The position numbers and the translations under genes were made by a program. DNA of 6,700 nucleotides from JARRRL01 sp037380725 (GTDB taxonomy: Bacteria; Pseudomonadota; Gammaproteobacteria; Pseudomonadales; JANQJO01): NCBI GenBank assembly GCA_037380725.1, contig JARRRL010000296.1, positions 1 to 6,700 on the forward strand, given 5' to 3'. A model generated the notes under the pieces. It was not told the origin of the DNA and ran no database searches. It saw nothing but the letters and a program-made list of their open reading frames with translations. Shown in pieces: positions 1 through 6,323 of the stretch (positions within the stretch are counted from its first letter, which is position 1; every line of letters starts with the position of its first letter).

Positions 1-30
1 CTCGGTACTGTTCGATTCACTTAGCGACAC
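1..30 (-). CDS. Probable start of the next operon gene (partial, only 10 codons)
   Basis: On the minus strand a GTG at 30-28 opens a frame that runs off the window edge and reads V/M-S-L-S-E-S-N-S-T-E. An AGAGG ribosome binding site lies at 40-36, five bases before the GTG, and this is the main evidence. An ATG inside the spacer (35-33) stops after four codons and is not a competitor. By gene order in related gammaproteobacteria the gene after hisC is commonly tyrA (prephenate dehydrogenase), alone or fused to aroA, which would complete the aromatic set. Ten codons are too few to confirm that, so no symbol is given. It lies 112 bp downstream of the hisC stop with no terminator between them. 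Confidence 0.4.
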   Translation of the reverse strand, partial: MSLSESNSTE

Positions 31-59
31 GTCATCCTCTATCTTTTATCTTTCTTTTT

Positions 60-99
60 GTACGACCTCAATACGTTGTACGACCTCAGTACGACCTCA
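60..99. repeat. Three direct copies of GTACGACCTCA downstream of hisC
   Basis: The 11-mer GTACGACCTCA occurs exactly at 60-70, 78-88 and 89-99. The last two copies abut (period 11). The first two are 18 bp apart, and there the identity extends to TTGTACGACCTCA (58-70 and 76-88). On the transcribed minus strand it reads TGAGGTCGTAC three times, between the hisC stop and the next start. It is not a palindrome and forms no clear terminator hairpin. It could be a slippage product or a tandem protein-binding site; no known operator was recognised. Confidence 0.9.
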
Positions 100-131
100 T
101 TGCAAAACAGTCCAATGATAAAACCCTTAAA

Positions 132-154
132 TTATAAAACAGTTATAAAACAGT
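132..154. repeat. 11-bp tandem duplication at the hisC stop codon
   Basis: TTATAAAACAGT is present at 132-143 and again at 143-154, a tandem duplication with period 11. The copy at 143-154 encodes the last residues of HisC (T-V-L) and the TAA stop on the minus strand. The other copy is non-coding and lies immediately downstream. The core AAAACAGT occurs a third time at 104-111. The duplication falls just past the stop and so leaves the protein unchanged. Confidence 0.9.
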
Positions 155-1309
155 CAAAAACGCGTTTCTGAAACGCAGATTCTCTTCCGTAGAACCTATA
201 CTGACGCGTACATGATGCGGTAGACCGTAATTCGCAATGGGTCGAACAATCACACCACGCATCAATAAGTCCTCGTACACGTCCATCCCCGATCGCGCCC
301 CTGTCTCCAAAGTCACAAAATTCGCCACACTCGGGATGTACCCAATGCCGTGTTCATCACACCATCGCTGCAAAATAGCCAGTTCATTCTGATTGTGATC
401 CACCACACGCCTCAGATACGCTTTATCCGTTAACGCCGCCGCTGCAACCGTCAATCCCACCCCCGGTACGTTAAAAGGGGCACGTTCCGTATTCAACCAT
501 CGCGCCAGGGCGCGGTGCGCGATCGCATACCCTACGCGTAAATTTGCTAATCCCCACGCTTTTGAAAAGGTGCGAGTAATCACTAGGTTCGGATGCTGGG
601 GCAATAACGCCAAACTCTGGGGATAAGTGGCCAGGTCACAACAGTATTCGGCATACGCTTCATCCAGCACCAGTACCGTCTTTGTCGGGTCCACTACGGC
701 CAGCAGCGATTCCAAAGCACCTTGATCAAACCACGTACCCGTTGGGTTATTCGGATTTGCCAAAAAAATCAATCGAGGCGTTTGCCCCATTTGTTGCCGT
801 TCTCGGTAGACTGTCGCAAAAGCATCAAGATCGTGCGCCCAGTGGCGTGCGGGTATTTCAATTCCCTCTGCGCCCACCGCCTGTACCGCCAATCGATATA
901 CCAGAAAAGCGTGCTCGGCGTATAACGCCGATTGCCCTGGATACAAAAACAACCTCGCCAGACCATCCAGCAAACCGTTTGATCCCGTTCCCAACACCAC
1001 ACAATCTGGCGAAACCCCCAGCTCATCCGCCAAGGCCTGCTTCAAAGGCGCGCCATCCCCATCCGGATAACGCGCTAGGGTCGACACGCTATTCACAAAC
1101 GCCATTTTCACCACATCACTGGGCGGCATCGCGTTTTCGTTACTGGCCAATTTACAAATATCCGCCAAATCAATGCCCGATTCCGCCGCTAAACTCGCCA
1201 TGGATTTACCCGGCGTGTACGGGACGAAATGATGCCACGTAGGCCGCACTAAAGCGCGCATTTGCTCCACCATCTGCTCACACTCGGTGTCACAACAATC
1301 ATCACGCAT
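143..1309 (-). CDS. hisC: Histidinol-phosphate / aromatic aminotransferase (HisC family)
   Basis: Cytosolic PLP-dependent fold-type I aminotransferase. The family converts imidazole-acetol phosphate plus glutamate to histidinol phosphate, and some members transaminate aromatic 2-oxo acids. Counting from the furthest upstream start (GTG at 1348, 401 aa), the features seen are KLASNEN (66-72), YPDGDG (94-99), GTGSNGLLDGLARLF (120-134), ANPNNPTG (197-204), LDEAYAEY (228-235), the PLP lysine in FSKAWGLA (K263), RVGYA (271-275) and VRVSIG (380-385). All key residues look intact and the C-terminus is of normal length. The ATG at 1309-1307 (388 aa) is preferred because GGGAG lies nine bases upstream. 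The ATG at 1315 is only three bases from it, and the GTG at 1348 follows the pheA TGA directly without a binding site. The N-terminus before the conserved PYTPGK is longer than usual and rich in cysteine. Its place after pheA suggests phenylpyruvate or prephenate as possible substrates; that is inference. Confidence 0.93.
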   Translation of the reverse strand: MRDDCCDTECEQMVEQMRALVRPTWHHFVPYTPGKSMASLAAESGIDLADICKLASNENAMPPSDVVKMAFVNSVSTLARYPDGDGAPLKQALADELGVSPDCVVLGTGSNGLLDGLARLFLYPGQSALYAEHAFLVYRLAVQAVGAEGIEIPARHWAHDLDAFATVYRERQQMGQTPRLIFLANPNNPTGTWFDQGALESLLAVVDPTKTVLVLDEAYAEYCCDLATYPQSLALLPQHPNLVITRTFSKAWGLANLRVGYAIAHRALARWLNTERAPFNVPGVGLTVAAAALTDKAYLRRVVDHNQNELAILQRWCDEHGIGYIPSVANFVTLETGARSGMDVYEDLLMRGVIVRPIANYGLPHHVRVSIGSTEENLRFRNAFLTVL

Positions 1310-1318
1310 GCACATCGG

Positions 1319-1323
1319 CTCCC
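1319..1323 (-). promoter_or_regulatory. Ribosome binding site deciding the hisC start
   Basis: On the minus strand GGGAG lies between the pheA stop and hisC. It is nine bases from the ATG at 1309 and three from the ATG at 1315, so it favours 1309. No comparable site precedes the GTG at 1348 that abuts the pheA stop. Confidence 0.5.
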
Positions 1324-1348
1324 ACAGTCTGAGTCCAAATGTTCGCAC

Positions 1349-2503
1349 TCATAATACGGCTTTCGGGTACGAGCCCAAACGTTTGAGTTCGACACTCTCC
1401 GCCTGCAAACGTGAGAAAACCGCTTGCACCACGTCTTCCGCCTCATGGCCTTCAAAATCGATAAAAAACACGTAGGTCCAATCGCCATTCCGGGACGGAC
1501 GCGTCTCAATACGAGTGAGTGATAATTTCGCGTCTTCAAATGGCTGTAAAACCCGCAGCAAAGCACCCGGTCGATTTTTCATTTCCACCAAAATAGAAGT
1601 TTTATCATCCCCACAAGGCAAAATGTGTTGCAAACCGATCACGAGAAAGCGCGTGCTGTTGCAGGGATTGTCCTCTATATTACTGGCGTACTGTGTCAAT
1701 CCATATTGCTCCGCAGCCATATCACCCGCTATCGCGGCGGCGTTCCACTCCGATTTCACGCGCCGAGCGGCGTCCGCATTGCTCGTCACGGGATAACGCT
1801 CCACCCCAGGCATGTGCGCATCGAGCCATTTGCGGCATTGCGCCAAGGACTGCGGGTGAGAATACACCCGCGAAATGGCATCCGTACGCGTATTTTCCCC
1901 CACCAAGAGATGCTGCCGAACACGCAGCTCAACCTCACCGCACACACGCACGCTGCTGTCCATAAACGCATCCAAGGTGGTGTTCACAATACCTTCCGTG
2001 GAGTTTTCCACCGGCACGACCCCAAAATGCGCCGCCCCTGCTTCCACCTCTCGAAACACTTCATCAATGGTGCCCAACGGTATGGTGTTGACCGCATGGC
2101 CAAAATGTTTCAGCGCCGCTTGTTGCGTAAACGTACCCGCTGGCCCGAGATACGCAATTTTTAATTGCGCTTCCAAAGCCAAACAACTCGACATGATTTG
2201 TCGGAACAGTCGCGCCACTTCTTCGTCATCCAAGGGCCCGGTGTTGCGAGCGATCACACGCTTGAGCACTTCCGCTTCACGTTCTGGGCGGAAATACGCC
2301 GTATGTTCTGCCGCTTCAGCCCCCAAGGCATCTTGTTGTGCCCGTTTAATCTTTGCTACGGCCACCGCTGCATGCGCTCGTTCGCTGATCAGCGCCTGTA
2401 TCTGTTCATCCAGATCATCGATTTTCTCACGCCAGCTTTTTAATGCCTGATCGGGGTCACTGGCCTCAGCACCCGTCGGTAACATCGATTTTTCATCCGT
2501 CAT
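1349..2503 (-). CDS. pheA: Bifunctional chorismate mutase / prephenate dehydratase (P-protein)
   Basis: Converts chorismate to prephenate and then to phenylpyruvate in phenylalanine synthesis; cytosolic. Positions here count from a GTG at 2518. Residues about 25-116 form an AroQ-type chorismate mutase: WREKI (R30), SER (R47), K58 and RPEREAEVL (R80, E81) match the active-site residues of the E. coli P-protein. Residues about 119-297 are the prephenate dehydratase domain, beginning IAYLGPAGTFTQQAALKHFG and ending with the catalytic NSTRF (T289, R290, F291). Residues about 305-386 are an ACT regulatory domain with RPGALLRVL and IETRPSR, the phenylalanine-binding type, so feedback inhibition by phenylalanine is expected. 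The ATG at 2503 (384 aa) is chosen because its ATGA overlaps the serC TGA by four bases, which indicates translational coupling; GGTGG lies eight bases upstream. An insert of about ten residues (around 61-72) makes the mutase domain slightly long. It ends in the family-typical GSYPKAVL. Confidence 0.96.
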   Translation of the reverse strand: MTDEKSMLPTGAEASDPDQALKSWREKIDDLDEQIQALISERAHAAVAVAKIKRAQQDALGAEAAEHTAYFRPEREAEVLKRVIARNTGPLDDEEVARLFRQIMSSCLALEAQLKIAYLGPAGTFTQQAALKHFGHAVNTIPLGTIDEVFREVEAGAAHFGVVPVENSTEGIVNTTLDAFMDSSVRVCGEVELRVRQHLLVGENTRTDAISRVYSHPQSLAQCRKWLDAHMPGVERYPVTSNADAARRVKSEWNAAAIAGDMAAEQYGLTQYASNIEDNPCNSTRFLVIGLQHILPCGDDKTSILVEMKNRPGALLRVLQPFEDAKLSLTRIETRPSRNGDWTYVFFIDFEGHEAEDVVQAVFSRLQAESVELKRLGSYPKAVL

Positions 2504-3585
2504 GCGCACATCCACCACTCAATACTAGCATTATATAGGCTAGCCCGCATGCCACCCACCGAGCGGTGCCCTTTCAAATTCAGCAAACGCGCCGCTTCCG
2601 CCTCACGCAAAAACGTTTGGTTTAAGCGTTCCTCGGCCAACACAAAGGGGATGTTCATCCACGATCGCGCGTTCACCGCGACGGGGTTATGATAAAAATC
2701 GTTATTATCCAAAAACGCGTACAATTTTTGCGCTTTACCTTGATTCTGCCGCCCCATGGCCTCAACGCCACCCTGCGCTTCGATCCACTGGAAAACTAAA
2801 TTCGCAGCGTACACCGAAAACGTGGGTGGCGTATTCACCATAGAAGCCTGCTGCGCTTGCAAATCGTAACGCAACAAACTGGGCAAAGACAGCTCAGGCG
2901 CCTTCAGCAAATCCCGACGCACGATCACCAAGGTCAATCCAACTGGACCCACATTTTTTTGCGCACCCGCATAGATCAACCCAAAACGCGACACATCCAG
3001 TGGTCGAGATAAAATTGTCGATGACATATCCGCTACCACGGGTACCGTCGTATCCGGTAAAAATGTAAACTCAACGCCGTGGATGGTTTCATTCGGCGTT
3101 ACATGCAAATAATCGGCATTCGGGTTACAGCGCCACGTTTCCAATGCGGGGACGTTTCGATAACCCGCCTCGGCATCACTGGCCACGATGGAAACCTCAC
3201 CAAAACGTTTCGCTTCATTGGCGGCTTTCTCAGACCAGACACCCGTCAACAGGTAATCGGCCTGACCACTCACCTTCATGAGGTTCAAAGGCACCGCCGA
3301 AAATTGCAGCGTTGCACCCCCTTGTAAAAACAGCACCGCGTAGTCACTCGATATACTCAACAAGTGACGTAAACGGTGTTCAGCTTCCTCAAACAAACCG
3401 ACCAAGGTATCGGAACGATGCGACAACTCCATCACTGACGCACCAAGGCCTCGATAATTCAAAAATTCCGACTGGATTTGCTGTAACACAGGCTCCGGCA
3501 ACATAGCCGGTCCAGAGCAAAAATTAAAAGCACGCGCTTCACGCGCCGCTTGAACAACGGGTACCTCACCATCAGGTTGCATCAT
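2500..3585 (-). CDS. serC: Phosphoserine aminotransferase with an abnormal, shortened C-terminus
   Basis: PLP enzyme that transaminates 3-phosphohydroxypyruvate to phosphoserine for serine synthesis, and 3-hydroxy-4-phosphohydroxythreonine-like substrates for pyridoxal phosphate synthesis; cytosolic. Seen in the 361-residue product: FNFCSGPAMLP (20-30), GGAT phosphate-cofactor loop (89-92), PNETIHG (164-170), ADMSSTILSRP (185-195), PLP lysine in YAGAQKNVGP (K210), NTPPTFSVY (251-259) and GHRSVGGMRASLYNA (339-353). After YNA the family normally continues for about 20 residues with a helix of the type PLxxVxALxxFMxEFE. Here the frame reads SIEWWMCA and stops. This suggests a small out-of-frame deletion or frameshift near 2523-2531. 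The first ~15 residues extend beyond the E. coli start. ATG at 3585 is preceded by GGGGTGGA at close spacing. The gene lies 44 bp after the gyrA stop. The active site looks intact, but the dimer and C-terminal packing may suffer. Confidence 0.93.
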   Translation of the reverse strand: MMQPDGEVPVVQAAREARAFNFCSGPAMLPEPVLQQIQSEFLNYRGLGASVMELSHRSDTLVGLFEEAEHRLRHLLSISSDYAVLFLQGGATLQFSAVPLNLMKVSGQADYLLTGVWSEKAANEAKRFGEVSIVASDAEAGYRNVPALETWRCNPNADYLHVTPNETIHGVEFTFLPDTTVPVVADMSSTILSRPLDVSRFGLIYAGAQKNVGPVGLTLVIVRRDLLKAPELSLPSLLRYDLQAQQASMVNTPPTFSVYAANLVFQWIEAQGGVEAMGRQNQGKAQKLYAFLDNNDFYHNPVAVNARSWMNIPFVLAEERLNQTFLREAEAARLLNLKGHRSVGGMRASLYNASIEWWMCA

Positions 3586-3629
3586 TCCACCCCATACAAT
3601 ACGCCACCAAGATCAATCTGCATCCTCAG

Positions 3630-4247
3630 TCATTCAGATTCAGAGTTTACATCGCTGTTCGTATCATCAGCGTCATCGTCTTCAGAACTGTCCACACCAG
3701 TACTGTCTGCAGCATTGTCTGCACCGGCATTGTCTGAGCCATTCACATCAAGCACCAGCTCATCCTCTTCTTCTTCCCAGGCGTCAACCCGCTCGATTCC
3801 CACTAAGTGTTCATCGCCTCCCAAGCGAATCAAGACAACACCTTGCGTATTGCGCCCTAAACACGAGACCTCATCGACCTGTGTACGCACCAAAGTACCC
3901 TGATCGCTGATCAGCATTATACCATCGGTTTCCTGCACCTGAACCGCACCGACCATCTCACCATTACGTTCATTACATACCATTGCGATCACACCCCGAC
4001 CACCGCGACCTTGTATCGGGAATTCATCCATCACGGTACGCTTACCGAAACCATTGGCGCTGGCGGTCAATACCTGCCCTCCCGCCTGCTCGATCAACAA
4101 GGCGATAACACGATATTCATCCGACATCCTGATGCCACGTACACCCCGCGCACTACGCCCCATAGGACGAATGTCATTTTCGTGAAACCGAATGGCTTTC
4201 CCCTCACGGGTTAACAGCATCACCGTGTCTTCGCCATTGGTAAAGGC
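3630..4247 (-). pseudogene. gyrA: 3' part of gyrA: remainder of the GyrA C-terminal domain, out of frame with the 5' part
   Basis: From about 4247 (A-F-T-NGEDTVMLL) the minus strand encodes the later strands of the GyrA beta-pinwheel in a frame that differs from the 5' part. The GyrA-like segments are EGKAIRF, MGRSARGVRGIRM, ANGFGKRTVMDEFPI, MVGAVQV, DQGTLVRT and GRNTQGVVLIRL. In intact gyrases this domain wraps DNA and enables negative supercoiling. The open frame extends upstream to 4328, but those residues are an out-of-frame reading of the 5' part. The last 48 residues are an acidic, disordered-looking tail: 20 Asp/Glu and no Lys/Arg, with a short repeat of the DNAGADNAAD type. The stop is TGA at 3632-3630. 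An ATG at 4220-4218 overlaps the stop of the 5' part as TGATG, so reinitiation could in principle give a separate ~196-residue protein. Whether this part is translated is unknown. Confidence 0.85.
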
Positions 4248-6103
4248 GGACGACCTCTCGCCCCACGCCCCGCTTGTGGAAACTGAAACACTTTTAGCCA
4301 ATAGACTTTTCCATGGCTGGTAAAACACATGACCATGTCGTGTGTACTCGCCACCAACAAATGTTCGATGTAATCTTCTTCTTTTACCGACGTCGCCGAA
4401 CGCCCACGTCCGCCTCGACGTTGTGCTCGATAATCGGAGAGCGGCTGCGTTTTCGCGTATCCACCATGCGAAATAGTTAACACCATCGACTCTTCCTGAA
4501 TCAGATCCTCTACCGTCAGGTCTTGACGAGATGACATAATTTCAGTGCAACGTTCATCACCATAGGTGTCTTTGATTTCATTCAGTTCATCACGAATGAC
4601 GGACAACATACGCTCTGGATTGGCTAAAATTTGACCCAAATCCATGATTTCATCCAAACGCGTTTGGTACTCTTCGATGAGCTTTTCATGCTCCATGCCC
4701 GTTAGTTTCTGCAAACGCAAATCCAAAATGGCTTGGGCTTGGGCCGCTGATAAATAATACTTACCTTCAACAAAGCCAAATTCCGGCCCCAAATCTTCCG
4801 GTCGGCATGCCGTTTCTCCGCCTGCTCGAGCAAGCATATCCATCACATGACCCGGTTCCCACCCTTGCGCTAAGAGCTTCTGTTTCGCTTCACCGGTATT
4901 TGATGAACTTTTAATCAATGCAATGACCGGATCAATGTTCGCCAAGGCCACGGCCAAGCCTTCCAATAGATGACCCCGCTCCTTGGCTTTCCGCAATAAG
5001 AATATCGTACGCCGCGTCACCACTTCTCGGCGATGCGTGAGGAAACATTCCAAAATGTTTTTCAAATTCAAGGTGCGCGGCTGACCATCCACCAAGGCGA
5101 CCATATTGATGCCAAACACCACTTCAAGCTGAGTCTGTTGATACAAGTTGTTCAACACGACCTCACCCACTTCCCCGCGTCGTAGCTCAATCACCACGCG
5201 TAGCCCATCTTTATCGGACTCATCGCGAATCTCTGAGATGCCTTCTATTTTCTTTTCTTTTACCAATTCGGCAATGCGTTCGATCATGCGCGCCTTGTTA
5301 ACTTGATAAGGCACTTCATGCACGATAATGGTCTGTCGATTGGTTTTTTCATCCGTCTCCACCGACGCACGCGAGCGAATGTAGATACGCCCACGACCGG
5401 TGCGGTAGGCTTGCACGATACCCGCACGCCCATTAATAATGGCTCTTGTTGGAAAATCTGGCCCCGTCACATACTGCATCAAATCATCCACACTGAGTGT
5501 GGGGTTGTCCAACAAAGCCAAACAACCGTTGATCACCTCAGTCAAATTGTGCGGGGGTATATTGGTGGCCATGCCCACCGCGATGCCCGAAGAACCGTTG
5601 ATCAACAAGGTGGGAACACGCGTAGGCAGCACGCTCGGCATTTGCTCCGAGCCATCATAGTTATCAACAAAATCAACTGTTTCTTTTTCCAGATCGGCCA
5701 ACAACTCATGACTGATCTTCGACATCCGCACTTCGGTATATCGCATGGCCGCCGCGTTATCGCCATCGATGGAGCCGAAGTTGCCTTGCCCATCAATTAG
5801 GGTGTACCGCATCGCAAACGGTTGAGCCATGCGCACAATCGTGTCGTACACCGCCGTATCGCCATGGGGGTGATACTTACCGATCACATCCCCCACCACA
5901 CGGGCTGATTTCTTATACGGCTTATTCCAATCGTTATTCAGTTGATTCATGGCGAACAACACTCGGCGATGCACGGGTTTCAGACCATCCCGTACATCGG
6001 GCAGCGCTCGCCCCACAATCACGCTCATGGCGTAATCCAGATAAGATTGCTTCAACTCATCTTCGATGTTGACTGGAAGTATTTCTTTCGCAAGTTCTAC
6101 CAT
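4220..6103 (-). CDS. gyrA: DNA gyrase subunit A, 5' part, ending early at a frameshift
   Basis: Subunit A of the type II topoisomerase that, with GyrB, introduces negative supercoils. The 627-residue product is collinear with E. coli GyrA from the start. Seen: SYLDYAMSVIVGRALPDVRDGLKPVHRR (split over 20-47), KYHPHGDTAVYDTIVRMAQPF (77-96), catalytic tyrosine Y122 with R121 in AAMRYTEVR, NGSSGIAVGMATNIPPHN, the tower and long coiled coil, QAQAILDLRLQKLTG (from 455), and the GyrA-box QRRGGRG (561-567) that marks gyrase rather than topoisomerase IV. After RGARGRP (613-619) the frame reads PLPMAKTR and stops. Family members continue here with about 65-70 residues that are found nowhere in the window, and the downstream domain resumes in another frame. 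The quinolone-region residues are T83 and D87. The start ATG at 6103 gives the normal N-terminus (MVELAKEILPVNIEDELKQ), but its binding site is weak (GGA about eight bases upstream). Confidence 0.93.
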   Translation of the reverse strand: MVELAKEILPVNIEDELKQSYLDYAMSVIVGRALPDVRDGLKPVHRRVLFAMNQLNNDWNKPYKKSARVVGDVIGKYHPHGDTAVYDTIVRMAQPFAMRYTLIDGQGNFGSIDGDNAAAMRYTEVRMSKISHELLADLEKETVDFVDNYDGSEQMPSVLPTRVPTLLINGSSGIAVGMATNIPPHNLTEVINGCLALLDNPTLSVDDLMQYVTGPDFPTRAIINGRAGIVQAYRTGRGRIYIRSRASVETDEKTNRQTIIVHEVPYQVNKARMIERIAELVKEKKIEGISEIRDESDKDGLRVVIELRRGEVGEVVLNNLYQQTQLEVVFGINMVALVDGQPRTLNLKNILECFLTHRREVVTRRTIFLLRKAKERGHLLEGLAVALANIDPVIALIKSSSNTGEAKQKLLAQGWEPGHVMDMLARAGGETACRPEDLGPEFGFVEGKYYLSAAQAQAILDLRLQKLTGMEHEKLIEEYQTRLDEIMDLGQILANPERMLSVIRDELNEIKDTYGDERCTEIMSSRQDLTVEDLIQEESMVLTISHGGYAKTQPLSDYRAQRRGGRGRSATSVKEEDYIEHLLVASTHDMVMCFTSHGKVYWLKVFQFPQAGRGARGRPPLPMAKTR

Positions 6104-6112
6104 ACTTTGATC

Positions 6113-6134
6113 CGTAATCCGTTCGTAATCCGTC
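6113..6134. repeat. 11-bp tandem repeat just upstream of gyrA
   Basis: CGTAATCCGTT (6113-6123) is followed directly by CGTAATCCGTC (6124-6134), one mismatch in 11. On the gyrA strand this is ACGGATTACG repeated, lying 10-31 bases before the ATG. The copy nearer gyrA supplies the only weak ribosome-binding sequence. Confidence 0.85.
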
Positions 6135-6160
6135 CGAAATTCGTCGTCGCATCACCCTTA

Positions 6161-6192
6161 ACGCACATCAAGATAAATACGCACATCAAGAT
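6161..6192. repeat. 14-bp direct repeat with an 18-bp period in the gyrA leader
   Basis: ACGCACATCAAGAT occurs exactly at 6161-6174 and 6179-6192, 18 bp start to start. On the gyrA strand it reads ATCTTGATGTGCGT twice. The 18-bp spacing equals that between two copies of a different repeat downstream of hisC (60 and 78). Confidence 0.9.
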
Positions 6193-6275
6193 TAAAGTTA
6201 CCGCACGAAACCCACCGCACATTCCTTCCCCATGACGGTACACAAGTCACATCACACACCAATCGCTGTAAATTT

Positions 6276-6297
6276 AATCACACAACAATCACACAAG
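6276..6297. repeat. 11-bp tandem repeat in the gyrA upstream region
   Basis: AATCACACAAC (6276-6286) is followed directly by AATCACACAAG (6287-6297), with ten identical bases in each unit and period 11. On the gyrA strand it reads TTGTGTGATT twice. It lies in an AC-rich stretch with no coding potential. Confidence 0.85.
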
Positions 6298-6323
6298 CAA
6301 AAAGGTAAGAGAAAGTGAACAGA

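Noticed and set aside
60..99. CRISPR array
   Set aside because: The repeats are only 11 bp and are adjacent or separated by 7 bp, far below CRISPR repeat and spacer sizes, and no cas gene is present.
31..142. Intrinsic terminator after hisC
   Set aside because: No GC-rich stem followed by a U-run exists on the minus strand; the repeats are direct, not inverted.
682..1242. 186-codon plus-strand open frame opposite hisC
   Set aside because: It is antisense to well-conserved hisC codons, is proline/arginine-rich without a recognisable domain, and has no clear binding site. It is a shadow frame.
1625..2450. Several long plus-strand frames opposite pheA (up to 191 codons)
   Set aside because: All are antisense to intact chorismate mutase and prephenate dehydratase coding sequence, and the translations are low-complexity and match no family I know.
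4200..4260. Programmed -1 frameshifting as the explanation for split gyrA
   Set aside because: No slippery heptamer was seen at the junction, and a frameshift would still leave about 65-70 conserved residues missing, so a deletion is needed.
5303..5800. 165-codon plus-strand frame opposite gyrA
   Set aside because: It mirrors strongly conserved GyrA core sequence, and its histidine/arginine-rich translation is typical of an antisense shadow.
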